Notes: generated by a model from the sequence alone, not told the origin. 64,000 nucleotides of DNA from Saccoglossus kowalevskii (GCF_000003605.2 NW_003112829.1:1-64000), one strand, 5' to 3'. Positions 12,504 to 24,720 are shown, counted from the stretch's first letter. Program-made: numbers and translations.

Positions 12504-13640
12504 GGAGGCAATTTTGACTACTAGATAACGGGACGCTAGCCCGAACTGTACACTACTTTGACGAGTAGATAACGGAACTGTAGCCCGAACTGTACATTAC
12601 TTTGAATAGTAGATAACGGGACTGTAGCCCGAACTGTACACTACTTTGAATAGTAGATAAAGGGACTGTAGCCCGAACTGTACACTACTTTGTCTAGTGG
12701 ATAACGGGACTATAGTCCGAACTGTACACTAATGTTGACTAGTAGATAACGGGACTATAGCCAGAACTGTACACTACATTGACTAGTAGACAACGTGACT
12801 GTAGCCCGAACTGTACACTAGTGTTGACTAGTAGATAACGGGACTATAGCACAAACTGTACACTACTTTGACTAGTAGATAACTGGACTGTAGCCCGAAC
12901 TGTACATTACTTTGACTAGTAGACAACGGGACTGTTGCCCGAACTGTACACTACTTTGACTAGTAGATAACGGGACTATAGACCGAACTGTACACTACTT
13001 TGACTAGTAGATAACAGGACTGTAGCCCGAACTGTACATTACTTTGACTTGTAGATAACGGGACTGTAGCCCGAACTGTAGACTACTTTGACTAGTAGAT
13101 AACGGGACTATAGCCCGAACTGTACACTACTTTGACGAGTATATAACGGGACTGTAGCACGAACTGCACACTAATGTTGACTAGTAGATAACGGGACTAT
13201 AGCCCAAACTGTACACTACTTTGACTAGTAGATAACGGGACTGTAGCCCGAACTATACACTACTTTGACTAGTAGATAACGGGACTGTAGCCCGAACTGT
13301 ACACTACTTTGACTAGTAGATAACGGGACTATAGGCCGAACTGCACACTACTTTGACGAGTAGATAACGGGACTGTAGCCCGAACTGTACACTGCTTTGA
13401 CTAGTAGATAACGGGACTGTAGCCCAAACTGTACACTACTTTGACTAGTAGGTAACGGGACTCTAGCCCGAACTGTAAACTACTTTGACTAGTAGATAAC
13501 GGGACTACAGCTTGAGATGTAAACTACAACTGACTAGTAAATAACGGGACTGTAGCCCAAACTGTACACTACTTTGACTGTAGCCAAAACTGTACACTAC
13601 TTTGACTAGTAGATAACGGGACTGTAGCCCGAACTGTACA
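12504..13640 (+). repeat. GACTAGTAG-dominated segment
   Basis: Continues from GGAGGCAATTTT through GACAACGTGAC (12,790), then duplicates 130-480 (about 12,867-13,220). Later it has a decayed palindrome, CTACAGCTTGAGATGTAAAC near 13,505, and a short 28-bp monomer near 13,575 with GCCAAAACTG. It resembles 28,120-28,760. Confidence 0.8.
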
Positions 13641-13654
13641 CTACTTTGACTACT

Positions 13655-14760
13655 AGATAACCGGACTGTAGCCCAAACTGTACACTATTTTGACTAGTAG
13701 ATACCGGGATTCTAGCCCGAACTGCACACTACTATTGACTAGTCGATAAAGGGACTGTTTCCCGAACTGCACACTACTATTGACTAGTAGATAACGGGAC
13801 TCTAGCCCGAACTGCACACTACTATTGACTAGTGGATAAAGGGTCTATTTCCCGTACTGTACACTTCTGTTGGCTAGTAGATAACGGGACGGTAGCCTAT
13901 ACTGTCAAATACTTTGACTAGTAGATAACGGGACTGCAGCCAATACTGTACACAAATGTTGACTAGTAGATAACGGGACTACAGCTAAAAGTGTACACTC
14001 CTGATGACTAGTAGATAACCGGACTGTAGCACAAACTGTACACTACTTTGACTAGTAAATAACGGGACTGTAGCACGAACTGTAAACTACTATGACTAGT
14101 AGATAACGGGACTGTAGCCCGAATTGTACACAAATGTTGATTAGTAGATAACGGGACTGTAGCCCAAACTGTACACTACTTTGACTACTAGATAACCGGA
14201 CTGTAGCCCAAACTGTACACTACTTTGACTAGTAGATAACGGGACTCTAGCCCGAACTGCACACTACTATTGACTAGTCGATAACGGAACTCTAGCCCGA
14301 ACTGCACACTACTATTGACTATTCGATGAAGGGACTGTTTCCAGAACTGTACACTACTGTTGGCTAGTAGATAACGGGACGGTAGCCTATACTGTACAAT
14401 ACTTTGACTAGTAGATAAAGGGACTATAGCCCGAACTGTACACTACTTTTACTAGTAGATTACCGGACTGTAGTCCGAACTGTACACTACTTTGACTTGT
14501 AGATAACGGGACTACAGCTCGAGCTGTGAACTACAACTGACTAGTAGATAACGAGACTATAGCCCGAACTGCACACTACTATTAACTAGTAGATAACGGG
14601 ACTGTAGCGCGAACTGCACACTACTATTGACTAGTCGATAAAGGGACTGTTTCTCGAACTGTACACTACTGTTGGCTAGTCGATAAAGGGACTGTAGCCC
14701 GAACTGCACACTACTTTGACTAGTAGATAACGGGAGGTAGCCTATACTGTACAATACTTT
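13655..14760 (+). repeat. Diverged region with three partial G-blocks (6, 7, 8)
   Basis: Partial G-blocks at about 13,655-13,880 (GTGGATAAAGGGTCTATTT, CCCGTACTG), 14,182-14,370 (GATGAAGGGACTG) and 14,560-14,720. Between them are unusual monomers: GACTGCAGCCAATACTG, GCTAAAAGTGTACAC, CTCCTGATGAC. A one-base-degraded palindrome sits at 14,513-14,528. Monomers here diverge more from each other than elsewhere, consistent with an older, less homogenised patch. Confidence 0.75.
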
Positions 14761-15340
14761 GAATAGTAGATAACGGGACTGTAGCCCTAACTGTACACTA
14801 CTTGACTAGTAGATAACGGGACTATAGACCGAACTGTACACTACTTTGACTAGTAGATAACGGGACTGTAGCCCGAACTGTACACTACTTTGACTTGTAG
14901 ATAACGGGACTGTAGCCCGAATTGTAGACTACTTTGACTCGTAGATAACGGGACTATAGCCCGAACTGTACACTACTTTGACTAGTAGATAACGAGACAG
15001 TAGCCCGAACTGTACACTAATGTTGACTAGTAGATAACGGGACGGTAGCCTATACTGTACAATACTTTGAATAGTAGATAACGGGACTGTAGCCCGAACT
15101 GTACACTACTTTGAAAAGAAGATAACGGGACTGTAGCACGAACTGTACATACTTTGAAGAGTAGATAACGGGACTGTAGCCCGAACTGTACACTACTTTG
15201 AATAGTAGATAACGGGATTGTAGCCCGAACTGTACAATACTTTGAATAGTAGATAACGGGACTGTAGCCCGAACTGTACACTACTTTGAATAGTAGATAA
15301 CGGGACTGTAACCCGAACTGTACAATACTTTGACTAGTAG
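14761..15340 (+). repeat. Consensus/GACTAGTAG monomers
   Basis: GATAGACCG, GACTTGTAG, GAATTGTAGAC, GAGACAGTAGCCC, GACGGTAGCCTATAC and a GTACATAC short monomer, in the order seen at 11.0-11.3 and 22.0-22.3 kb. It ends where GCACAAACTG monomers begin. Confidence 0.75.
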
Positions 15341-16014
15341 ATAACGGGACTGTAGCACAAACTGTACACTACTTTGGATTAGTAGATAACCGGGACTGTA
15401 ACACTAACTTTACACTACTTTGATTAGTAGGTAACGGGACTGTAGCACAAACTGTACACTACTTGGACTAGTAGATAAGGGGACTGTAGCACGAACTGTA
15501 CACTACTTTGACTAGTAGATAACGGGACTATAGTCCGAACTGTACACAAATGTTGACAAGTGGATAACGGGACTGTAGCCCGAACTCTACACTACTTTTG
15601 ATTAGTAAATAACCGGACTGTAGCACAAACTGTACACAAATGTTGACTAGTAGATAACGGGACTGTAGCCCGAACAGTACACTACTTTGACTTGTAGATA
15701 ACGGGACTGTAGCCCGATCAGTAAACTACTTTGACTAGTAGATAACGGGACTATAGCCCGAATTGTACACAAATGTTGACTAGTAGATAACGGGACTGTA
15801 GCCCGAACTGTACATTACTGTTGACGAGCAGTTAACGGGACTGTAGCCCGAACTGTAAACTACTTTGACGAGTAGATAGCGGGACTATAGCCCGAATTGT
15901 ACACAAATGTTGACTAGTATATAACGGAACTGCAGCCCGAACTGTACACTACTTTGACTAGAAGATAACGGGACTGTAGCCCGAACTGTACACAAATATT
16001 GACTAGTAGATAAC

Positions 16015-16139
16015 TGTGATAACTTCGTATCTATATTTAGTACGCTAGATGTTCTTTTGTTAGTGGTCACATGACCACCTTTGAGTTTGTAATGGCGGCA
16101 AAGCTTGCCAAGTTGTAGTCTGCAGTTCCACAGAATAAA
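16015..16139 (+). other. 125-bp non-satellite insert, copy 1
   Basis: Unique sequence replaces the GGG of one monomer: left flank GTAGATAAC, right flank ACTGTAGCACG. Visible parts: a 7-bp inverted repeat GTGGTCA-CA-TGACCAC (16,063-16,078); ATGGCGGC opening an 8-codon plus-strand ORF, MAAKLAKL (16,092-16,118); a second inverted repeat GGCAA-AGC-TTGCC (16,097-16,109); and AATAAA (16,134-16,139). The TCACATGA core resembles E-box/M-box bHLH-Zip sites and ATGGCGGC resembles a YY1 site that often overlaps start codons, so a captured promoter/first-exon fragment is possible but unproven. No terminal inverted repeats or clear target duplication are seen. The left flank here has AAATATTGAC instead of AAATGTTGAC. 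Confidence 0.85.
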
Positions 16140-17200
16140 ACTGTAGCACGAACTGTACACTACTTTGACTAGTAGATAACGGGACTATAGTCCGAACTGT
16201 ACACAAATGTTGACAAGTGGATAACGGAACTGCAGCCCGAACTGTACACTACTTTGACTAGTAGATAACGGAACTGTAGCCCGAACTGTACACAAATGTT
16301 GACTAGTAGATAACGGGACTGTAGCACAAACTGTACACTACTTTGATTAGTAGATAACCGGACTGTAGCACAAACTGTACACTAATTTGACTAGTAGATA
16401 ACGGGACTGTAGCACAAACTGTACACTACTTTGACTAGTAGATACACGGACTGTAGCACAAACTGTACACTACTTTGACTAGTGGATAACGGGACTGTAG
16501 CCCGAACTGTACACTACTTTGACTAGTAGATCACCGGACTGTAGCACAAACTGTACACTACTTTGACTAGTAGATAACGGGACTGTAGCACAAACTGTAC
16601 ACTACTTTGACTAGTAGATAACGGGACTGTAGCACGAACTGTACACTACTTTGTCTAGTAGATAACGGGACTATAGTCCGAACTGTACACAAATGTTGAC
16701 AAGTTGATAACGGGACTGTAGCCCGAACTGTACACTACTTTGACTAGTAGATAATGGGACTGTAGCACAAACTGTACACTACTCTGACTAGTAGATAACG
16801 GGACTATAGCCCGAATTGTACACAAATGTTGACTAGTAGATAACGGGACTGTAGCCAGAACTGTACACTACTTTGACTTGTAGATAACGGGACTGTAGCC
16901 CGATCAGTAAACTACTTTGACTAGTAGATAACGGGACTATAGCCCGAATTGTACACAAATGTTGACTAGTAGATAACGGGACTGTAGCCCGAACTGTACA
17001 TTACTGTTGACTAGCAGTTAACGGGACTGTAGCCCGAACTGTAAACTACTTTGACGAGTAGATAGCGGGACTATAGCCCGAATTGTACACAAATGTTGAC
17101 TAGTATATAACGGAACTGCAGCCCGAACTGTACACTACTTTGACTAGTAGATAACGGGACTGTAGCCCGAACTGTACACAAATGTTGACTAGTAGATAAC

Positions 17201-17325
17201 TGTGATAACTTCGTATCTATATTTAGTACGCTAGATGTTCTTTTGTTAGTGGTCACATGACCACCTTTGAGTTTGTAATGGCGGCAAAGCTTGCCAAGTT
17301 GTAGTCTGCAGTTCCACAGAATAAA
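17201..17325 (+). other. 125-bp insert, copy 2
   Basis: Identical to copy 1 by eye, in the same orientation, with the same junctions and flank order (AAATGTTGACTAG left; GACTATAGTCC and GACAAGTGG right). Copies 1 and 2 lie 1,186 bp apart (27 monomer lengths would be 1,188), consistent with duplication of a block of monomers. Confidence 0.85.
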
Positions 17326-18300
17326 ACTGTAGCACGAACTGTACACTACTTTGACTAGTAGATAACGGGACTATAGTCCGAACTGAACACAAATGTTGAC
17401 AAGTGGATAACGGAACTGCAGCCCGAACTGTACACTACTTTGACTAGTAGATAACGGAACTGTAGCCCGAACTGTACACAAATGTTGACTAGTAGATAAC
17501 GGGACTGTAGCACAAACTGTACACTACTTTGACTAGTAGATACACGGACTGTAGCACAAACTGTACACTACTTTGACTAGTGGATAACGGGACTGTAGCC
17601 CGAACTGTACACTACTTTGACTAGTAGATCACCGGACTGTAGCACAAACTGTACACTACTTTGACTAGTAGATAACGGGACTGTAGCACAAACTGTACAC
17701 TACTTTGACTAGTAGATAACGGGACTGTAGCACGAACTGTACACTACTTTGATTAGTAGATAACGGGACTGTAGCACAAACTGTACACTACTTCGACTAA
17801 TAGATAACGGGACTGTAGCACAAACTGTGCACTACTTTGACTAGTAGATAAACGGACTGTAGCACAAACTGTACACTACTTTGACTAGTGGATAACGGGA
17901 CGGTAGCCCGAACTGTACTCTACTTTGACTAGTAGATAACGGGACTGTAGCACAAACTGTACACTACTTTGACTAGTAGATAACGGGACTGTAGCCCGAA
18001 TTGTACACTACTTTGACAAGTATATAACGGGACTGTAGACCGAACTGTACACAATGTTGACTAGTATATAACGGTACTGTAGCACAAACTGTATACTACT
18101 TTGATTATAGATAACCGGACTGTAACACTAGTGTACACTACTTTGACTAGTAGATAACGGGGCTGTAGCACAAACTGTGCACTACTTTGACTGGCAGATA
18201 AACGGACTGTACACTACTTGGACTATTACATAACGGTACTGTAACACAAACTGTACACTACTTTGACTACTAGATTAACGGGAGTATAGCCCCGAACTGT

Positions 18301-20330
18301 ACACTACTTTGAATATAAGATAACGGGACTGTACCCCGAACTGTACACTACTTGAAATATTTGATAACGGGGCGGTAGCCCGAACTGTACACTACTTTGA
18401 ATAGTAGGAAAACGGAGATTGTAGCCCGAAATGTACACTACTTTGAATAGTAGATAACGTGACTGTAGCCCGAACTGTACACTACTTTGAATAGTAGATA
18501 ACGGAACTGTAGCCCGAACTGTACAATACTTTGAATAGTAGATAACAGGACTGTAGCCCGAACTGTACACTACTTTGAATAGTAGATAACGGGACTGTAG
18601 CCCGATCTGTACACTACTTTGAATAGTAGATAACGGGACTGTAGCCCGAACTGTACACTACTTTAAATAGTAGATAAAGGGACTGTAGCACGAACTGTAC
18701 ACTACTTCGAATAGTAGATAACGGGACTGTAGCCCGAACTGTAAACTACTTTGAATACTACGTAACGGGACTGTAGCCCGAACTGTACATTAATATTGAC
18801 TAGTAGATAACGGGACTGTAGCCCGAACTGTACACTACTTTGAATAGTAGATAACGGGACTGTTGCCCGAACTGTACACTACTTTGAATAGTAGATAACG
18901 GGACTATAGCCCGAACTGTACACTACTTTAAATAGTAGATAAAGGGACTGTAGCACGAACTGTACAATACTTCGAATAGTAGATAACGGGACTGTAGCCC
19001 GAACTGTACACTACTTTGAATAGAAGATAACGGGACTGTAGCCCGAACTGTACACTACTTTGAATAGTAGATAACGGGACTGTAGCCCGAACTGTACACT
19101 ACTTTGAATAGTAGATAACGGGACTGTAGCCCGAACTGTACACTACTTTGAATAGTAGATAACGGGACTGTAGCCCGAACTGTACACTACTTTGAATAGT
19201 AGATAACGGGACTGTAGCCCGAACTGTACACTACTTTGAATAGTAGATAACAGGACTGTAGCCCGAACTGTACACTACTTTGAATAGTACATAACGGGAC
19301 TATTGCCAGAACTGTACACTACTTTGACTAGTAGATAACGGGACTGTAGCCCGAACTGTACACTAATGTTGACTAGTAGATAACGGGACGGTAGCCTATA
19401 CTGTACAATACTTTGAATAGTAGATAACGGGACTGTAGCCCGAACTATACACTACTTTGAATAGTAGATAACGGGACTGTAGCCCGAACTGTACACTACT
19501 TTGAATAGTAGATAACGGGACTGTAGCCCGAACTGTATACTACTTTGTATAGTAGATAACGGGACTGTAGCCCGAACTGTACAATACTTTGAATAGTAGA
19601 TAACGGGACTGTAGCACGAACTGTACACTACTTTGAATAGTAGATAACGGGACTGCAGCCCGAACTGAACACTACTTTGACTAGTAGACAACGGGACTGT
19701 AGCCCGAACTGTACACTACTTTGAATAGTAGATAACGGGACTGTAGCCCTAACTGTACACTACTTTGACTAGTAGATAACGGGACTGTAGCCCGAACTGT
19801 ACACTACTTTGAATAGTAGATAACGGGATTGTAGCCCGAACTGTACACTACTTTGAATAGTAGGTAGCGGGACTGTAGCCCGATCTGTACACTACGTTGA
19901 ATAGTAGATAACGGGACTGTAGCCCGAACTGTACACTACTTTAAATAGTAGATAAAGGGACTGTAGCACGAACTGTACACTACTTCGAATAGTAGATAAC
20001 GGGACTGTAGCCCGAACTGTACACTACTTTGAATAGTAGATAACGGGACTGTAGCCCGAACTGTACACTACTTTAAATAGTAGATAAAGGGACTGTAGCC
20101 CGAACTGTACACTACTTTGACTACGAGATAACGGGACTGGAGCCCGAATTGTACACAAATGTTGAATAGTAGATAACGGGACTGTAGCCCAAATTGTACA
20201 CTACTTTGACTACTAGATAACCGGACAGTAGCCCAAACTGTACACTACTTTGAATAGTAGATAACGGGACTGTAGCCTGAACTGTACACTACTTTGACGA
20301 GAGATAAAGGGACTGTAGTCCGAACTGTAC
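18301..20330 (+). repeat. Consensus-rich monomers
   Basis: Mostly GAATAGTAG consensus, with AAATAGTAGATAAAGGG/CTACTTCG monomers at about 18,660, 18,930 and 19,940 and a GAATACTACGTAACGGG variant at 18,752. The 18,740-19,460 stretch resembles 60,510-61,290, including GACTATTGCCAG and GTACAT(A/C)AC, so it is a distant duplicate. At 18,407 a GGAAAACGGAGATTG monomer contains extra bases. Confidence 0.8.
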
Positions 20331-21944
20331 ACTACTTTGACTAGTAGATACGGGACTACAGCGCAAGCTGTACACTACTTTGACGAGTAGATAACGGGAC
20401 TGTAGCCCCCAACTGTACACTACTTTGACTAGTAGACAACGGGACTGTAGCCCGAACTGTACACTACTTTGAATAGTAGATAACGGGACTGTAGCCCTAA
20501 CTGTACACTACTTTGAAGAGTAGATAACGAGACTGTAGCCCGAACTGTACACTAATGTTGACTAGTAGATAACGGGACGGTAGCCTATACTGTACAATAC
20601 TTTGAATAGTAGATAACGGGACTGTAGCCCGAACTGTACACTACTTTGAAAAGTAGATAACGGGACTATAGCCCGAACTGTACACTACTTTGAATAGTAG
20701 ATAACGGGACCGTAGCCCGAACTGTACGCTACTTTGAATAGTAGATAACGGGACTGTAGCCCGAACTGTACACTACTTTGAATAGTAGATAACGGGACCG
20801 TAGCCCGAACTGTACGCTACTTTGAATAGTAGATAACGGGACTGTAGCCCGAACTGTACAATACTTTGAATAGTAGATAACGGGACTGTAGCCCGAACTG
20901 TACACTACTTTGACGAGTAGATAACGGGACGGTAGCCTATACTGTACAATACTTTGAATAGTAGATAACGGGACTGTAGCCCTAACTGTACACTACTTTG
21001 ACTTGTAGATAACGGGACTGTAGCCCGAATTGTAGACTACTTTGACTTGTAGATAACGGGACTGTAGCCCGAATTGTAGACTACTTTGACTCGTAGATAA
21101 CGGGACTATAGCCCGAACTGTACACTACTTTGACTAGTAGATAACGGGACTGTAGCCCGAACTGTACACTACTTTGAATAGTAGAAACGGGACTGTAGCC
21201 CGAACTGTACACTACTTTGACGAGTAGATAACGGGACTGTGGCCCGAACTGTACCCTACTTTGAATAGTAGATAACGGGACTGTAGCCCGAACTGTACAC
21301 AATTTTGACTACTAGATAACGGGACTCTAGCCCGAACTGTACACTACTTTGACGAGTAGATAACGGAACTGTAGCCCGAACTGTACATTACTTTGAATAG
21401 TAGATAACGAGACTGTAGCCCGAACTGTACACTACTTTGACTAGTAGATAACGGGACTGTAGCCCGAACTGTACACTACTTTGACTAGTAGAAAACGGGA
21501 CTATAGCACGAACTGTACGCTACTTTGACGAGTAGATAACGGGACTGTAGCCCGAACTGTACACTACTTTGACCAGTAGACAACGGGACTGCAGCCCGAA
21601 CTGTACACTACTTTGAATAGCAGATAACGGGACTGTACCCCTAACTGTACACTACTTTGAAGAGTAGATAACGGGACTGTAGCCCGAACTGTACACTAAT
21701 GTTGACTAGTAGATAACGGGACGGTAGCCTATACTGTACAATACTTTGACTAGTAGATAACGGGACTGTAGCCCGAACTGTACACTACTTTGACTAGTAG
21801 AATAACGAGAACTGTAGCCCGAACTTGTACACTACTTTGACTAGTAGATAACCGGGAACTGTAGCACAAACTGTACACTACTTTGACTAGTAAATAACGG
21901 GACTGTAGCACGAACTGTAAACTACTATGACTAGTAGATAACGG
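20331..21944 (+). repeat. GACGAG/GACTTGTAG mixed segment
   Basis: Contains an imperfect palindrome relative, TACAGCGCAAGCTGTA (about 20,357-20,372, 6-bp arms). Then comes the GAAGAGTAGATAACGAG / GACGGTAGCCTATAC order, GAATTGTAGAC monomers and GTAGAAACGGG. The 20,990-21,720 portion closely matches 55,040-55,770 and 61,800-62,530. Single-base insertions cluster at about 21,800-21,860. Confidence 0.8.
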
Positions 21945-23461
21945 GACTGTAGCCCGAACTGTACCCTACTTTGAATAGTAGATAACGGGACTGTAGCCCT
22001 AACTGTACACGACTTTGACTAGTAGATAACGAGACAGTAGCCCGAACTGTACACTAATGTTGACTAGTAGATAACGGGACGGTAGCCTATACTGTACAAT
22101 ACTTTGAATAGTAGATAACGGGACTGTAGCCCGATCTGTACACTACTTTGAAAAGTAGATAACGGGACTGTAGCCCGAACTGTACATACTTTGAAGAGTA
22201 GATAACGGGACTGTAGCCCGAACTGTACACTACTTTGAATAGTAGATAACGGGACTGTAGCCCGAACTGTACACTACTTTGAATAGTAGATAACGCGACT
22301 GTAGCCCGAACTGTACGCTACTTTGAATAGTAGATAACGGGACTGTAGCCCGAACTGTACGCTACTTTGAATAGTAGATAACGGGACTGTAGCCCGAACT
22401 GTACACTACTTTGAATAGTAGATAACGGGACTGTAGCCCGATCTGTACACTGCTTTGAATAGTAGATAACGGGACTGTAGCCCAAACTGTACACTACTTT
22501 AAATAGTAGATAAAGGGACTGTAGCACGAACTGTACACTACTTCGAATAGTAGATAACGGGACTGTAGCCCGAACTGTACACTACTTTGAATAGTGGATA
22601 ACGGGACTGTAGCCCGAACTGTACACCACTTTAAATAGTAGATAAAGGGACTGTAGCCCGAATTGTACACTACTTTGACTACGAGATAACGGGACTGTAG
22701 CCCGAGTTGTACACAAATGTTGAATAGTAGATAACGGGACTGTAGCGCAAATTATACACTACTTTGACTACTAGATAACCGGACAGTAGCCCAAACTGTA
22801 CACTACTTTAACTAGTAGATACCGGGACTCTAGCCCGAACTGCACACTACTATTGACTAGTCGATAAAGGGACTGTTTCCCGAACTGCACACTACTATTG
22901 ACTAGTAGATAACGGGACTCTAGCCCGAACTGCACACTACTATTGACTAGTAGATAACGGGACTGTAGCGCGAACTGCACACTACTATTGACTAGTCGAT
23001 AAAGGGACTGTTTCTCGAACTGTACACTACTGTTGGCTAGTCGATAAAGGGACTGTAGCCCGAACTGCACACTACTTTGACTAGTAGATAACGGGACGGT
23101 AGCCTATACAGCACAATACTTTGAATAGTAGATAACGGGACTATAGCCCTAACTGTACACTACTTTGACTAGTAGATAACGGGACTATAGACCGAACTGT
23201 ACACTACTTTGACTAGTAGATAACGGGACTGTAGCCAGAACTGTACACTACTTTGACTTGTTGATAACGGGACTGTAGCCCGAATTGTAGACTACTTTGA
23301 CTCGCAGATAACGGGACTGTAGCCCGAACTGTACACTACTTTGAATAGTAGAAACGGGACTGTAGCCCGAACTGTACACTACTTTGACGAGTAGATAACG
23401 GGACTGTAGCCCGAACTGTACCCTACTTTGAATAGTAGATAACGGGACTGTAGCCCGAACT
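21945..23461 (+). repeat. Duplicate of the 10.95-12.50 kb segment
   Basis: Markers fall at a constant +11,002 from the left copy (GTACGCTAC pair 11,316/22,318; G-block 11,769/22,771), then +10,958 after one monomer was lost near 23,310. GTACCCTAC at about 21,960 marks the left boundary: upstream sequences differ. The near identity implies a recent event. Confidence 0.85.
22766..23077 (+). repeat. G-block 9
   Basis: Matches G-block 5 by eye, including GATACCGGG, and is followed by GACGGTAGCCTATACAGC. Confidence 0.85.
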
Positions 23462-24720
23462 GGAGGCAATTTTGACTACTAGATAACGGGACGCTAGCCC
23501 GAACTGTACACTACTTTGACGAGTAGATAACGGAACTGTAGCCCGAACTGTACATTACTTTGAATAGTAGATAACGGGACTGTAGCCCGAACTGTACACT
23601 ACTTTGAATAGTAGATAAAGGGACTGTAGCCCGAACTGTACACTACTTTGTCTAGTGGATAACGGGACTATAGACCGAACTGTACACTAATGTTGACTAG
23701 TAGATAACGGGACTATAGCCAGAACTGTACACTACATTGACTAGTAGACAACGTGACTGTAGCCCGAACTGTACACTACTTTGACGAGTAGATAACGGAA
23801 CTGTAGCCCGAACTGTAGCCCGAACTGTACATTACTTTGAATAGTAGATAACGGGACTGTAGCCCGAACTGTACACTACTTTGACTAGTAGATAACGGGA
23901 CTATAGACCGAACTGTACACTACTTTGACTAGTAGATAACGGGACTGTAGCCCGAACTGTACACTACTTTGACTAGTAGATAACGGGACTATAGCACGAA
24001 CTGTACACTACTTTGACGAGTATATAACGGGACTGTAGCCCGAACTGTACACTACTTTGACTAGTAGACAACGGGACTGTAGCCCGAACTGTACCCTACT
24101 TTGAATAGTAGATAACGGGACTGTAGCCCTAACTGTACACTACTTTGACTAGTAGATAACGAGACAGTAGCCCGAACTGTACACTAATGTTGACTAGTAG
24201 ATAACGGGACGGTAGCCTATACTGTACAATACTTTGAATAGTAGATAACGGGACTGTAGCCCGATCTGTACACTACTTTGAAAAGTAGATAACGGGACTG
24301 TAGCCCGAACTGTACATACTTTGAAGAGTAGATAACGGGACTGTAGCCCGAACTGTACACTACTTTGAATAGTAGATAACGGGACTGTAGCCCGAACTGT
24401 ACACTACTTTGAATAGTAGATAACGCGACTGTAGCCCGAACTGTACGCTACTTTGAATAGTAGATAACGGGACTGTAGCCCGAACTGTACACTACTTTGA
24501 ATAGTAGATAACGGGACTGTAGCCCGAACTGTACACTACTTTGAATAGTAGATAACGGGACTGTAGCCCGAACTGTAAACTACTTTGAATAGTAGATAAC
24601 GGGACTGTAGCCCGAACTGTACACTACTTTGAATAGTAGATAACGGGACTGTAGCCCGAACTGTACACTACTTTGAATAGTAGATAACGGGACTGTAGCC
24701 CAAATTGTACACTACTTTGA
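23462..24720 (+). repeat. Duplicate of the 10.34-11.3 kb segment, then consensus
   Basis: Starts at the fourth GGAGGCAATTTT monomer and repeats the 2,163-bp unit order to GCGACTGTAG (24,424). It carries a private 12-bp expansion at about 23,800-23,830, where ACTGTAGCCCGA is doubled. After 24,440 consensus monomers follow instead of the GCCCGATCTG run. Confidence 0.8.

Larger units (their letters stand above)
15341..18300 (+). repeat. ACAAATGTTGAC / GCACAAACTG subfamily domain
   Basis: A compositionally distinct 3-kb domain. Linkers alternate between ACACTACTTTGACTAG and ACACAAATGTTGACTAG, and the second core is often GCACAAACTG. It contains two full 125-bp inserts (16,015 and 17,201), and the segment around them is itself duplicated (offset 1,186). 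At 18,040-18,300 the monomers break down, with short units and GACTGGCAG, GTAACACTAGTGTAC and GATTAACGGG forms. Flanking monomers of inserts in 33-51 kb match this domain, so the insert probably arose here or in a relative of it. Confidence 0.8.

Noticed and set aside
16019-16030. loxP-like half site in the insert (ATAACTTCGTAT, 12 of 13 arm bases)
   Set aside because: No second inverted arm follows at the 8-bp spacing. A lone 12-bp match is best treated as coincidence, repeated only because the insert was amplified.
16092-16118. MAAKLAKL mini-ORF as a real gene
   Set aside because: Eight codons only. It is reported as a motif hint, not a coding feature.
16015-16139. Insert as a MITE, SINE or LTR fragment
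   Set aside because: No terminal inverted repeats, poly-A tail, pol III boxes, TG...CA ends or convincing target duplication are visible. Identical flanks show spread with the array, not separate insertions.
18040-18420. Degenerate region as the edge of the array with unique DNA
   Set aside because: Monomers are distorted, but every stretch can still be aligned to satellite cores, and regular monomers resume at once.
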